A program made the translations under genes and the position numbers. Shown one piece after another: positions 1 to 10,787 of a stretch of DNA of 64,000 nucleotides (position 1 is the first letter of the stretch; every line of letters begins with the position of its first letter). Source of the DNA: Piper betle. Taxonomy: Eukaryota > Streptophyta > Magnoliopsida > Piperales > Piperaceae. The stretch covers positions 124,001 through 188,000 of the forward strand of contig JAURVB010000001.1 in the NCBI GenBank assembly GCA_033002965.1. The letters are read 5' to 3'. The notes under the pieces are model-generated. The model made no database searches. It was not told where the DNA came from and worked only from the letters and a program-made list of their open reading frames with translations.

Positions 1-481
1 GAAGATGTCGGGAGGGAGAAAAACATGGCTAGTGGCAAACTCGTAATTTAGTATTGACTCGAATCCGACTCGAGTCAAAATAATAACTAGTTCGTAATAA
101 ATTCTAAAAAAATCTAGAAAAATATGGAAAAATTCTATAAAATAAAACAAACACAACAACATCCAAATGACATGCTCTATAACTAATAACCCACCCGAAT
201 ATAATCCAATGCGTCCTAATTCGTCATTCGGCCCTAAAAATATTCTACGATAAAATAAAAATAACAATCGATAATGCATACCTCCATATACTTGATAACC
301 CATTTTTCATCATCTTTCAGGCATTATCATCATACACTTAAGCATACATGACCCTCATCGCTCATAACTCACAGCTGGCCTCAACTCAGCTCGCGGTCCA
401 TGAAGCTGACTCGACTCGAACCAACGGTTGAACTGACTGGTTCACTCCCGTAAAACTCTGACTCGAGTCACGGGTTTTACA
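1..481 (-). mobile_element. Family A LTR, 5' (U3) end, antisense, cut by window start
   Basis: Read on the minus strand this begins TGTAAAACCCGTGACTCGAG at 481 and runs leftward through the same ordered blocks as the complete A LTRs at 25823 and 30888 (GAGTCA-rich start, ATGAGTTATC, CATTTGGATGTTGTTG). Only about the first 480 bases of the LTR are inside the window. No polypurine tract is visible to the right of 481, so it may be a solo LTR or a truncated copy. Confidence 0.8.
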
Positions 482-654
482 TCACTGTTCATTTATTAGT
501 TGTTGTTGGTGGATATCATGATCTATTTAATAACAGTTGATTTTAATGTTGTAAGTTGTTATAAAAAAATTATATTATCTTAATTGATAATCATGAGGAT
601 TAAGAATTTAAATCAATAAAAAAACTAATTTTTACACGGCTGAGATCCATGGCC
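482..654. other. AT-rich spacer between two LTRs, nothing recognised
   Basis: This AT-rich stretch separates the antisense A LTR from the 5'-truncated B LTR. I see no coding potential, repeat unit or primer-binding site in it. Confidence 0.5.
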
Positions 655-1985
655 GACGAGTTTCCCTGTTCGGCGAGATGGGCAAGCACATGCAAAGCTT
701 CATCGGGAATCAGTGGCGACGGTCGTTCCTACGTCCGAAGATTATCCTACTCTCTTCATCGATCAGTGTATGGTCGATCTTACATGTGTGGATGCTGGCT
801 TGGGGTGGTAAATGGCAAGAACAGAAGTGACGGTGGCAAAAAAAAACATAAGCGATGGAAGTGGGTGAAGAAATCCGGTCGTCTTGGGTGGCGATGGGTT
901 CCAATCTGGCTAGGGAAGGTCGATAGGGAGTTGAGGGTGTCGAGGCAACCACCCAATTGAGGCAGCAACGCTCGCCGGTGGTGGAATCGGCACCGCAAAC
1001 GCATCACTGGTGTGGCAATGCCAGCATCACGGCGGTTGGAAAGTGGCCGGGGTTGACCAGGGTGACACCGCAACGGCACGGCAGGGCTGGGCGGTGATGA
1101 TTAACGGTGGCCGGAGCCGATCGTCGGCGGTGGCTGGGGGGTGGCTGGAGTCGGGAACAGAGGAGCACGTCGGGGAAGAAGAAGAAGAAGATGGCAAACT
1201 TGTAATTAAGGGTTGAGTCGACACTAACTCGAGTTAATAATAATACCAACTCGTAAAATAACACCTGACTCGACACTGGCTCGAGTAATAAATAATATTA
1301 ACTTGTATTAAATCTTTAAAAATAATTATTTTAATGATTTATGGGTAAAGTTACTAAACTAATTAATTATTGTACGAAATTGCCACAAGTAATAAAAATA
1401 TGGTAATGATAAACGATCGATAATTAATCGGCCTAATACAAGTGATTAAATTAAATCGGATAGATATAAGTGAATAATAAAATAAAGATTTTACCTTTAT
1501 CATATTAAATTTGATATTAGGTAAATAAAGTAATTATTTTAATAATGAGTTAGTAATGTAGAAAATGGGTTATTAAACTGTAATCGGGTAAAAATCGCAA
1601 GCGTCGAACCAAAATAGCATAATGAAAATAAATAAAATTCAAAACTTTTACTCAGTCAAATAATTAAAAATAATTGTATTAATAATATTTTTAAATTAGA
1701 ATAATACAAGTTATTTAAAATAATTTAATCGTACAACTTATTTAATTAAGTTGCTGTAAATAAGGATAGCGATTAAAAATTATATCCGTAAACTAAATCG
1801 TCAATATCGTGGTCAAGCAATTATCATTGCAAAGGAAAATTAAATACTTGTTTATAATTTAATAATTATTTTATTATCTGTTAAGTGTTAATTATGATTT
1901 AGATAATTAATTTAAAATGTAAAGTAGGATTTAAATGATTATATCACATGAATAATTTAATATTTAATATTGTTGAATTTTAATA

Positions 1986-1987
<2 letters not shown>

Positions 1988-2029
<42 letters not shown>
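1988..2029. repeat. (AT)n microsatellite inside B LTR
   Basis: About 20 consecutive AT dinucleotides occur here. The same LTR position holds a similar run at 21373-21405 but only four or five AT units in B2 and B3, so it has expanded in place in some copies. Confidence 0.95.
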
Positions 2030-2031
<2 letters not shown>

Positions 2032-2189
2032 TCATTTAGTTGTATGCATTTCTACTCGAATAAAATTATACTTATGTACAATTTTATGTTCTCGTTCAGA
2101 TTATGATCATTAGTCACAGCTGCGAATTCACTTACGAACTATCCAGGTCCGTATAATTATTTGAAATGTTGTATTTTCCCAAGATGGTA

Positions 2190-2515
2190 GCCTTTGTAGG
2201 CACTAATCTCAGAATGAATTGGGAGATGATTTTTAATCTTAGAATGAAATGGGAGAAAATGACTAATCTCAGAATGACTTAGGAGACCACCTACTCTCAA
2301 AATGAACTGGGAGAAAATTTCTAATCTCAGAATGGCCTGGGAGAAAATTACTAACCTCAGAATGACCTGAGAGACTTTTACAAATCTCAGAATGACCTTA
2401 GAGACAATTACTAATCTCAGAATGACCTGAGAGACTTTTACAAATCTCAGAATGACTTGAGAGACAATTACTAATCTCAGAATGACCTGAGAGATAATTA
2501 CTAAAAGACTGGTGA
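2190..2515. repeat. Tandem array of about 30-bp units (CTCAGAATGA)
   Basis: About eleven imperfect units of the type CTAATCTCAGAATGACCTGA plus GAGAC... follow head to tail. The reverse-complement array occurs at 50385-51115 in the antisense B3 LTR. It does not encode a protein. Confidence 0.85.
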
Positions 2516-3405
2516 AATGATAATAAAGATGGGTGAAATGATATTAGGGATTATATTGACTTCTTTAATTTATTTATGCGGCTTAGTGGTTTCATTACTA
2601 ACGCGGAATTGCCTCCGCAAGTGAGCAACTTTGGATTGAAGAGTAAAGGTGACCCAGGTTTGGTGAATTGATAATAAAAATTGGACTTCCTTATTATTCT
2701 CTTATGTTATAATTGTGGCTATGAAAAATTTTCCAAGACTGTGGGACATTTATTTTATCTATTATCATATTCATCAGAACATATTTTATTTTTACAATTT
2801 ATAAGTTCTAGACTTATTTGCAGTATTAAAATTCATCAATTGGAATTATTTACCATGTTACGATTCATGTTCTTGCATGTTACATTTATATTAACTATAT
2901 TTTTAGGTAACACCCGGTCTGATTCGGGTGGGTCGTTACAGCAACCGGGGTCAAGGAATTGACTCAGTCCGACACGGGGCCGCACCCTTAAAATTACTAT
3001 GTGGGAGTCTTGGTCGACTTCGGTATATGACCACCATGTGCTGGAACACGACCGGGGATGGTAGCTTAGTGTTTAATTATGAGGCTTAGTGTTTTTATCA
3101 CTAACGTGGAATTGCCTCCGCAGGTGAACAGCTTTGGATGGAAGAATAAAAATGACCAATGTTTGGTGAATTGATAATAAAATGGGACTTCCTTATTATT
3201 CTCTTGTGTTATAAATTTGGCTATGGGAAACGGTACGAGACTGTGGGACGGTTATTTTATATTTTAGAGAACATGATTTATTTCATGATTTATATTATAT
3301 ATTGCCCGACTCATTTGTTGTATTTCAATTCATGTTCTGGAATAGTATCGTTACATCAATTATATTTTTAGGTAACACCCAGTCCGGTTCGGGCGGGTCG
3401 TTACA

Positions 3406-4295
3406 ATGAGAGTGATACAATAGTCAGACAACTATGGTCAAGAATAAACCAGGATGGATAGATAGCTTATGGATCAGTAGAATTTGGTAGTTAGTTGTCT
3501 TTCATTAGCTTGCCGGTACATAGAATAGCTCGACCGCTGTCCAAGTAGCTCAACCTTTATTTGAGCAGCACAACCATTATACAAGTAGCTCGATTGCCGT
3601 CTGATTAGTACAAGCACAGTCAGAGCAGATCAACCATGGTCAGAGTGGTCCAGTCATAGTTGAGAAGGTATGCTATAGTGGGCTAATGGTAGAATAAACG
3701 AATGCACAATAGAGTACCATAGTTGCATGGATGAAACAAGAATATAGTTAAGCTATACAGCATAAACTATGAGGGTGTATGGATAGGACAACATGACTAA
3801 TAATTAATTAATAAGAACATGATATCAACATGACACGATTGTATGACATTAACTATGTGGTATATAAAAATGAGATAAGTAAAACTGTCAGTGTAATACC
3901 AGGCAATTTTAGTGTTTTGAAGTATTGGACATGAAAGAAGGTATGCTATAGCATGGTTTGTGAGTCTACCACAATGGTAGTAGCTAAGTGAATTGAGATA
4001 AAGTAACACAAATTGTTACAGGACGATAAGCTACAAATACAGACGAAGCGATAAGACACTTATCCAACCTCATTATGGGTAACCCGAGGTGTGATAGTAG
4101 TTCTTTGGGAAGACTATTTCCCATCGACTAGAATGTACATAATTAGTACCCAATTGAGAAATACTTGTCTGGTGTTTACTGGTTAGCCTAGAGCTCTAGA
4201 AGCCGTCCTATGTGATGTATGCATTGTAATTTTTGGGGATGATGACTAGATCCATGGCAAATGACAACATGGGTCTTTAGAATTGACATGACCTT
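3406..4295. other. No gene recognised; probable decayed internal region of element C
   Basis: No open frame of note occurs here. Between about 3530 and 3660 there are weak, degenerate repeats of an AGTAGCTCAAC-like motif. Its place just upstream of the C integrase core suggests worn-out pol sequence, but I could not align it to a domain. Confidence 0.4.
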
Positions 4296-4673
4296 GACCA
4301 TCCATATTTTTATACCATCTTATCGTTAGACTTTGTGTCAGGGTTTCCTAGTGTTAAGGGAATGTCCTCAGTGTTGGTGGTAGTTGACCGATTTTCCAAG
4401 TATGCCGTATTTACTGCAGCACCACATGCATGCTCAATCGAGACATCTGCGGAGTTGTTCTTCAAGAAAGTGGTTAAGCAGTTTGGAGTGCCAGCAGATT
4501 TAGTGAGTGATCGGGATGCTAGATTCACAGGTAGATTCTGGACGGGTTTGTTTGGGTTGCTAGGGAGCAAGCTAAACTTTTCTACTACCTATCACCCTCA
4601 GATTAACGGGCAGACTGAGAGGACGAATGCCTTACTTGAAGAGTATTTGAGGCATTTCGTCACAACCAGATGA
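4296..4673 (+). pseudogene. Element C integrase catalytic core (partial)
   Basis: This is the central core of a Ty3/gypsy integrase, which inserts element cDNA into chromosomes. The catalytic acidic residues are visible as VVVDRFSKYA, then SDRDARFTG, and about 35 residues further on GQTERTN, the DD35E arrangement. The frame opens inside the domain with no natural start; related sequence continues upstream of the first ATG at 4335. A stop at the end and a frame change near 4670 separate it from the next fragment. The N-terminal zinc finger, RNase H and RT that should precede it are not recognisable. The NLHRSSA and GYQPLTP motifs downstream resemble a chromovirus lineage distinct from families A and B, possibly Galadriel-like. 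Confidence 0.88.
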
Positions 4674-5196
4674 ATTGGTTGGAACTTCTTGATGCGGAGC
4701 AATTTAGTTACAATCTGCATCGTTCTTCAGCAATAGGATTGGGTCCTTTCAAGGTTACAATAGGCTATCAGCCTCTGACACCTCAGGAGGTAGCCCTACA
4801 GGCACGTGGAGTGAAGTGTCCAGCTACTTACAGGTTTGCTAGAGACATGCAGGACTTGTATGAGGACGCAGTGGACTCACTTGCCAAAGCAACACACCGG
4901 ATGAAAAGAAATGGGGACTTGAAAAGGAGACCATTATCTTTCAGCATAGGGGACCAAGTAATGCTGAAGCTTACGCCTCAGATCTAGAAGAAGATCAGAC
5001 ATACCGGTCTTTGGTGCAGCGGTACAATGGTCCTTTTGAGGTGGAAAAGGTTGTCGGGAACATAGCATACCGGTTGAAGCTTCTTGAGAGGTACAAACTC
5101 CATTCGACCTTCCATGTTAGCTTTCTCAAGCCATTCCACCAGGATGTGGTCAATCCGAGAAGAGCTCATCCAAAGAGAGCTCCACCGACAGTCTGA
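4670..5196 (+). pseudogene. Element C integrase C-terminal part (frameshifted)
   Basis: It continues the core in a second frame (4670-4987: WLELLDAEQFSYNLHRSSA, then GDQVMLKLTP) and, after a TAG at 4985-4987, in a third (5011-5196: VQRYNGPFEVEKVVGNIAYR, then STFHVSFLKPF). The YNGPFEV...IAYRL...FHVSFLKP pattern is the GPY/F module of plant Ty3/gypsy integrases, which leads into the chromodomain. Two frame breaks make it non-functional. The stops and frameshifts show an old copy. Confidence 0.85.
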
Positions 5197-5244
5197 CAAC
5201 TGTATAAGAAGAAGGTGGGGAAAATTTTATAGCATAGACATGTT

Positions 5245-5433
5245 GGCTAGGGGCCACAAACGAGAGGACGGAGTATTTGATAAAGTGGAAGGGGGAGCCG
5301 AGAAGCGAGGCTAGCTGGGAGCGTGAACAGGACTTATGGCAATTTGAGAGAAGAGTCAAGAAGTATTGGAGAGGACTTAACCTTCCGATGAGGACATCGG
5401 GTCTCATTGGTGGGGACAGACTGTCACAGGTCT
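5245..5433 (+). pseudogene. Element C chromodomain at the integrase C-terminus
   Basis: A further frame (codons starting at 5274, 5277 and so on) reads YLIKWKG, then EASWE and a helical tail, which matches the aromatic-cage and tryptophan pattern of a canonical chromodomain. In chromoviruses this module is fused to the integrase end and is thought to steer integration to marked heterochromatin. The frame ends at TAG 5431-5433, which lies a few bases inside the following LTR, so coding sequence and LTR overlap. It places C among the chromoviruses. Confidence 0.8.
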
Positions 5434-7222
5434 AGTCAATGGGACGTGACGGGGCTAGGGTTTGGTGGTTGTCCCTAGAGTTCTTGTGTTCCTAAGGGGT
5501 AACTGGGGTTGCCCCAGTGGTGAAAACAACTGGCCACACTAATCCGTGTTATAGATGCAGGTAGATGAACCATGGTGCATGTAGCTATTGAATGACTGAG
5601 GACTGCGGGCGAGCAAAGTGTCGGTGACAGTGAGTATCGGCATATGCAGCGGGAATGGAGTACCGAGCATGTGGCTGGGTTCGAGCAAGCAATAAACCTC
5701 AAGATGCTACTGGTTCGTGAAATGATGCCAGGCGGGTGCTGATGACAGAGCACCACAGCTGGGAATAGCGAGCAGGTCGGCACAGGCGTCAGCAGGCAAC
5801 GCCGAGCAGGTTACCGAGCATGGACGAGCAGCGCGTGCCAAGCAGAGCATACCGAGCAGCATGACCGTACGGACAAGAGCGGTTGCGAGTGCAGCATGCG
5901 TGACTGAGTGGTAGCGGGCAAGTGTGCGGTAGCCGGTGCTGTTTGCTATAGTGAACGGTAGTGATGCCGAGCTCTGGTGTGTGAAGCGCTAGCGGCTTTC
6001 TGACAATGTGTGAGCGGTACTGTGATACAGTGGTGGCGACGTCGAGTGTTTGTAGTTGTAAACTCGGAAAGGGACGTGAGGTTGAACAGGTGATCGAACC
6101 AGTGCTAGGGTCAATCCAGGGGGCAAGACGTGGTACCTAGCAGTGCAGTCGAAGGTTTTGGCCAATGTTAGTTGCGGATAAGGATACCAGATCTTTGGAA
6201 GTTATGGTATTCTATCCTTATGTACGAGCAAGGATTCTGGAAACAAACTTGGATGGCAGAGATGAGACGCATGGAGTATTCAATGTGTGATCTACCGAGA
6301 GAATATCTTCTGAGCTTGAAGATAACTACACGGGAGTAGACTACAAAGAGAATGGACTCTTGGAGAAATAGGGAGCATTGAGCGACGGACTCTTTGAGCA
6401 GAGAGAACGCATTGGGTGAATTGTGTTGAAGCGCTGAGTGGAGGGTTGCCGTGATCTAGGAAGGCAGACAGTGAAGTTGCTGCAGCCAGACCATCATACA
6501 GAGGGGTTGGAACTTCACGGTGTTGGTGGTGCCTTTGTCGATGAGGGATCCAGGTACACAATTCTGTGTCCTAACAACCGAGTGCTTTCAGGTTGAGTGA
6601 ATTGCATGTAACAAGTCTAAGGGGACGACTTGATAGTTGTGGTGAGGATTATTTGTGAGCAGGGTTTACTTTAATTCTCACGGCCTTCCTATCGGGAAAG
6701 AGGGCCAACGTCGTTGGGGTTTGCATGTCCACGACGAACAGGTAGTCAAAGAGAGATTACTTGTAATCCTTTGTTCGAGTTTGCAATAAAGGTTGGAACA
6801 GGGGTTCCATATTACTGCTGTGTCGACAATTGTATTGGGTGCCGGGGTAGGTTCTGTTGGATTTTGAGAACTGGTCCACACCGTGTACTGGCTAGCGATA
6901 ATTAGGGTTGTTGATAGCACTGGGTTTTACTTGGTGTGGCGGTAGTCGTAAGTCCCGGCACTGCTGTGCACGTGTAATCGGCATTGTGATTGATAGGGTT
7001 GCTGTGTTGTGCCAGTAGCCGATAGGATTGCTGCGTTTGTGCATTGTGCTAGTCAGGTGCAGTGGCAAGTCCATTGGTGTTTATGTGAGTTTGCTGTTTA
7101 CAGGCATCGCAGGTAACACGTTTCTGGTTGGATACTTGTGGAGGGCTGGTATTTCCAGGGGAATACGCTGCACGTGGTGTCTTTTAGGGCAAAAAATTGT
7201 ACCCCAGAGGAACTGCGTGACA
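5422..7222 (+). mobile_element. Family C LTR, sense, apparently complete (1.8 kb)
   Basis: The LTR starts TGTCACAGGTCTAG at 5422, directly after a purine-rich tract, and ends GTGACA at 7222, giving a TGTCAC...GTGACA inverted terminal match. It is preceded by C integrase (so it looks like a 3' LTR) and also followed by a tRNA-Met-like primer site (so it looks like a 5' LTR). That arrangement fits a tandem LTR-internal-LTR product of unequal recombination. Its first 830 bases recur inverted at 7284-8150. Confidence 0.75.
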
Positions 7223-7283
7223 GCAGGTATCAGAGCCTTGGTGGCAGTTGCAGACGGAGATCAGGGGAGCCTTGGTGACAGCA
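7223..7283 (+). promoter_or_regulatory. Primer-binding-site remnant after C LTR
   Basis: GCAGGTATCAGAGCC lies immediately after the LTR end at 7222 and differs from the usual TGGTATCAGAGCC by its first bases. A second partial copy (GTGACAGCAGGTATCA) follows about 45 bases later, so the LTR-end/primer junction is partly duplicated before the sequence inverts. Confidence 0.6.
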
Positions 7284-8150
7284 GGTATCAAGGATTCTGG
7301 TATCCTTATCTGCACCTAACTTTGGCCAAGACCTTCGGCTGCACCACTAGGTACCACGTCTCGCCCCTAGCTCGACCACTGGTTCGATCACCTGTTCAAC
7401 CTCACGTCCCTTTTCGAGTTTACCGCTGGAAACACCAGACGTCACCACTGCTGTATCACAGCACCACTCGTACATTGTCAGAAAGCCGGCACCAGCGCTC
7501 GGCATCTCGCACCAGCGCCCGCTACCGTACACATCGCCCACTACCGCTCAGTCACGCATGCTGCGCTCGCTATCGCTCATGTACGCAAGCTATGCTTGCT
7601 ATAGCTAACGTATGCAAGCTACGCTCGCTATCGTTCACGCACGCACGCTACGCTCGCTATTGTTTACACACACACGCTAAGCTCACTACCACTCGCACCG
7701 ACATGGTCACGCTGCTCAGTACACTCTGCTTGGCACGCGCTGCTCATCCATGCTTGGTAACCTGCTCGGCATTTCCTGCCGATGCCTGTGCCAACCTGCT
7801 CACTGCTCCCAGCCATGGTGCTCGGTCATCAGCACCTGCCTGGCATCATTTCACGAACCAGTAGCATCTTGAGGTTTATTGCTTGCTCGAACCCAGCCAC
7901 ATCCTCGGTACTCCATTCCCGCTGCATATGCCAATACTCGGTGTCACCGACACTTTGCTCGCCTGCAGTCCTCGGTCATTCAACAGCTACGTGCACCATG
8001 GTTTATCTACCTGCACCTATAACACGGATTAGTGTGGCTAGTTGTTTTCACCACTAGGGCAACCCCGGTTGCCCCTTAGGAACTACGGGAATGCTAGGGA
8101 CAACCACCAAACCCTAGCCCCAACATGTCCCATGGACTAGACCTGTGACA
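7284..8150 (-). mobile_element. Family C LTR, antisense, 3'-truncated
   Basis: Read on the minus strand it starts TGTCACAGGTCTAG at 8150, preceded by a purine tract GGAGGGGGAGTAC, and matches the first 830 or so bases of the sense LTR 5422-7222. It stops matching near 7284. It is the 3' LTR of the antisense C element whose domains run rightward to 18370. Confidence 0.78.
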
Positions 8151-8509
8151 GTACTCCCCCTCCAATGAGACCTGATGTCCTCATCGGAAGGTTAAGTCCT
8201 CTACTCTTCGTTTGGTGTGGGTAGGGGCTGCAGCATACCAGCCTCTAGTCTTTGTTCCACCCTGTCATGTTGACACTCAAAACAAGACTAGTAGCACCTT
8301 GTCCTGCCCACTGGGTATCATGGGACTCCTCCATGAGCTTTCGTCTGAGTCTATTAGAAGGAATATAAAGTTGACCCTCACTATCATAGACTATCCCGTC
8401 ATCAAGCCAATACTTCCAAACCAGCCCCTCACTGATCATATCAACCAGCCTTCTGTACTCAAGATCTTTTTGTGCTAATTCCCTGACCTGCCCCCAACAG
8501 CTCAATCTC
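8151..8509 (-). pseudogene. Element C pol remnant: chromodomain tail joined to integrase N-terminus
   Basis: From the right, 8505-8245 encodes the integrase N-terminal region (RELAQKDLEYRRLVDMISEG, then HDTQWAGQ, the first half of the HHCC finger). The sequence then jumps to the last bases of the chromodomain reading frame and the polypurine tract at 8151-8170. The whole integrase core is therefore deleted. On the right the copy is broken by element B1 at 8510, and the rest of its pol resumes beyond about 16030. Confidence 0.78.
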
Positions 8510-8964
8510 TGTAATGACCCACCATTTTTAAGGATATTGTCGGCCTTGCTGGCCAGGTGTTACTCACAATTTAACAAAACCAACCCTATAACGACCAGTC
8601 TTAACTAGACTGGGTGTTATAAAAGATTACATGAATAATAGGAAAGCAAATAAGTCTAGCATTTCTAACTCAAAAGAACTTAAGTTTCAAATGACAATGC
8701 ATGAAGTAATTATCCCACAGTCTTGGACCGTTTCCCATAGCCACATTTAAAACACAAGAAAAGTAAAAAGATAAAGTCCGCTTAATATCTATTCACCACT
8801 TGAGTTGGTAGAAGAACCACCCTGTCGTCTCTTAGCCTTTAGTTCCAATTGCTAACCTGCGGAGGCAATTCCGTGTTAGTGATTAACCACTAAACCATAT
8901 AATTAAATAAAATAAGTCCATAAACTCCCTATTATTATCTATAATAATGGCTGTTGTGACCATT

Positions 8965-10015
8965 CCAACAAGTCCATTTATTAGCTGATGGTTCAGTCCA
9001 CCATGTCCATTAGTTGGTTAATGGGTCAGTCCACCATGTCCATCTATTGGCTGATGGGTCAGTCCATCATGTCCATTACCAGCTGGCGAGTCTAATCTGC
9101 CATGTCTGTTATCGGCTGGTGAGTCCAACCCACCATGTCCATCTATTGGCTGATGGGTTAGTCCACCATGTCAATCTATTGGCTGATGGATCAGTCCACC
9201 ATGTTCGTAATTGGCTGGCGAGTCCAATCTGCCATGTCCAATTTATTGGCTGATGGGTCAGTCCATCATGTCCATTACCGGCTGGCGAGTCCAATTAGCC
9301 ATGTCCGTTATCGGCTGGTGAGTCCAATCCACCATGTCCGTAATTGGCTGGCGAGTTTAATCCGCCATGTCCAATTTATTGGCTGATGGGTCAGTCCATC
9401 ATGTCTATTACTGGCTGGCGAGTCCAATCCGACATGTCCGTTATCGGCTGGTGAGTCCAATCCACTATGTTCGTAATTGGCTGGTGAGTCCAATCCGCCA
9501 TGTCCAATTTATTGGCTAAAGGGTCTGTCCATCATGTCCATTACTGGCTGGCGAGTCCAATCCGCCATTTCCGTTATCGGCTGGTGAGTCCAATCCACCA
9601 TGTCCGTAATTGGCTGGCGAGTCCAATCCGCCATGTCTAATTTATTGGCTGATGGTTCAGTCCATCATATCTATTATTGGCTGGCGAGTCCAATCCGCCA
9701 TGTCCAATTTATTGGCTGAAGGGTTTGTCCATCATGTCCATTACCGGCTAGCGAGTCCAATCCGCCATGTCCGTTATCTGCTGGCGAGTCCAATCCACCA
9801 TGTCCGTAATTGGCTGGCGAGTCCAATCTGCCATGTCCAATTTATTGGCTGATGGGTCAGTCCATCATGTCCATTATCGGCTAGCGAGTCCAATCCTCCA
9901 TATCCGTTATCTGCTGGTGAGTCCAATCCACCATGTTCGTAATTGGCTGGCGAGTCCAATTCGCCATATCCAATTTGTTGTATTATGGCTGTCAGGTCCA
10001 TTCTAACATGTCCAT
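8965..10015. repeat. Array of about 33-bp units in B1 left LTR
   Basis: Roughly 30 imperfect units of the type CCATGTCCGTAATTGGCTGG plus CGAGTCCAATCCG repeat head to tail. A higher-order period of about four units is visible, marked by the AATTTATTGGCTGATGGGTC variant. Repetitive open frames in all directions are by-products of the unit length and not genes. Confidence 0.92.
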
Positions 10016-10127
10016 TATTGGATTATGAAGGGCATAACCCGTGTCAGACTGAGTCAAATCCTTGACCCCGGTTGCACTCGGTGCATGGTGGTCGAATCTG
10101 GCTCAGGCCGACTAGGTTGTCCACAAG

Positions 10128-10650
10128 GGAAAATATAATATTTTAAATAATTATACGGACAATACAACATTTTAAATAATTATACAAGCAATACAACATT
10201 TTAAATAATTATACGGACAATATAACATTTTAAATAATTATACGGACAATACAACATTTTATATAATTATACGGACAAGACAACATTTTAAATAATTAGA
10301 CGGACAATACAACATTTTAAATAATTATACGGACAATACAACATTTTAAATAATTATACAGACAATACAACATTTTAAATAATTATACAGACAATACAAC
10401 GTTTTAAATAATTATACAGACAATACAACATTTTAAATAATTATACGGAGAATAGAACATTTTAAATAATTATACAGACAATACAACATTTTAAATAATT
10501 ATACGGACAATACAATATTTTAAATAATTATATGGACAATATTTTAAAAAATTATACGGATAATATAACATTTTAAATAATTATACGGACAATACATTAT
10601 TTTAAATAATTATTCCGAAAATACAACACATTAAATAATTATATGGACCT
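10128..10650. repeat. Array of 29-bp AT-rich units in B1 left LTR
   Basis: About 17 copies of an ACATTTTAAATAATTATACG plus GACAATACA unit follow head to tail with point differences. The homologous place in B2 (around 38630 and 45830) has a single unit, so the array grew in the B1 LTR lineage. Confidence 0.93.
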
Positions 10651-10787
10651 GAAAATTTGGCGAAGAACCCACAACTATAACAAAATATCCTAAAGTCTTC
10701 CCTTTTGTGTGCCAAATGTGCTCACAACGTATCTAGAGGATGTTTTATTTAACAATAGAACTTTCCTTTATTTTTAGGGTTTTTACA

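Larger units (their letters stand above)
655..3405 (+). mobile_element. Family B LTR, sense, 5'-truncated
   Basis: It is the reverse complement of the B LTR at 49950-53269: a GC-rich block (655-1180), an AT-rich block with TTAATTAT motifs, an AT dinucleotide run, a tandem array of CTCAGAATGA units and the terminal GGGTCGTTACA at 3405. About 300 bases at the 5' end (the TGTAAAG start) are missing. The last several hundred bases are present twice, with LTR-like ends at 2940 and 3405. No primer-binding site follows 3405, so this is not a 5' LTR of an intact element. Confidence 0.75.
8510..10787 (-). repeat. B1 3' LTR (left copy)
   Basis: It runs from TGTAATGACCC at 8510 to GTTTTTACA at 10787 and is followed by the conserved CCCCAACTTAGAAATATTTCGTCC stretch that marks the antisense polypurine end of B elements. 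About 1.6 kb of it is made of two tandem arrays. Its U3 end (10650-10787) is short and unrelated to the U3 of B2. Confidence 0.85.

Noticed and set aside
7028..7864. Open frame of 278 codons on the plus strand
   Set aside because: It crosses the end of the sense C LTR, the primer site and the inverted LTR, and has low-complexity Ala/Arg/Thr composition in its second half. It is not conserved as a protein with the other C LTR copy.
9014..10006. Overlapping frames with repeated peptide motifs (LADGSVHHVHYRLASPI-like) in the LTR arrays, also at 14150-14955, 37523-38153 and 44774-45675
   Set aside because: The unit length of about 33 bases is a multiple of three, which keeps frames open on both strands. 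There is no start, signal or domain context.
8965..10650. Considered as a CRISPR-like or centromeric satellite array
   Set aside because: Units are directly adjacent with no unique spacers, and the arrays sit inside paired LTRs of a plant retrotransposon.
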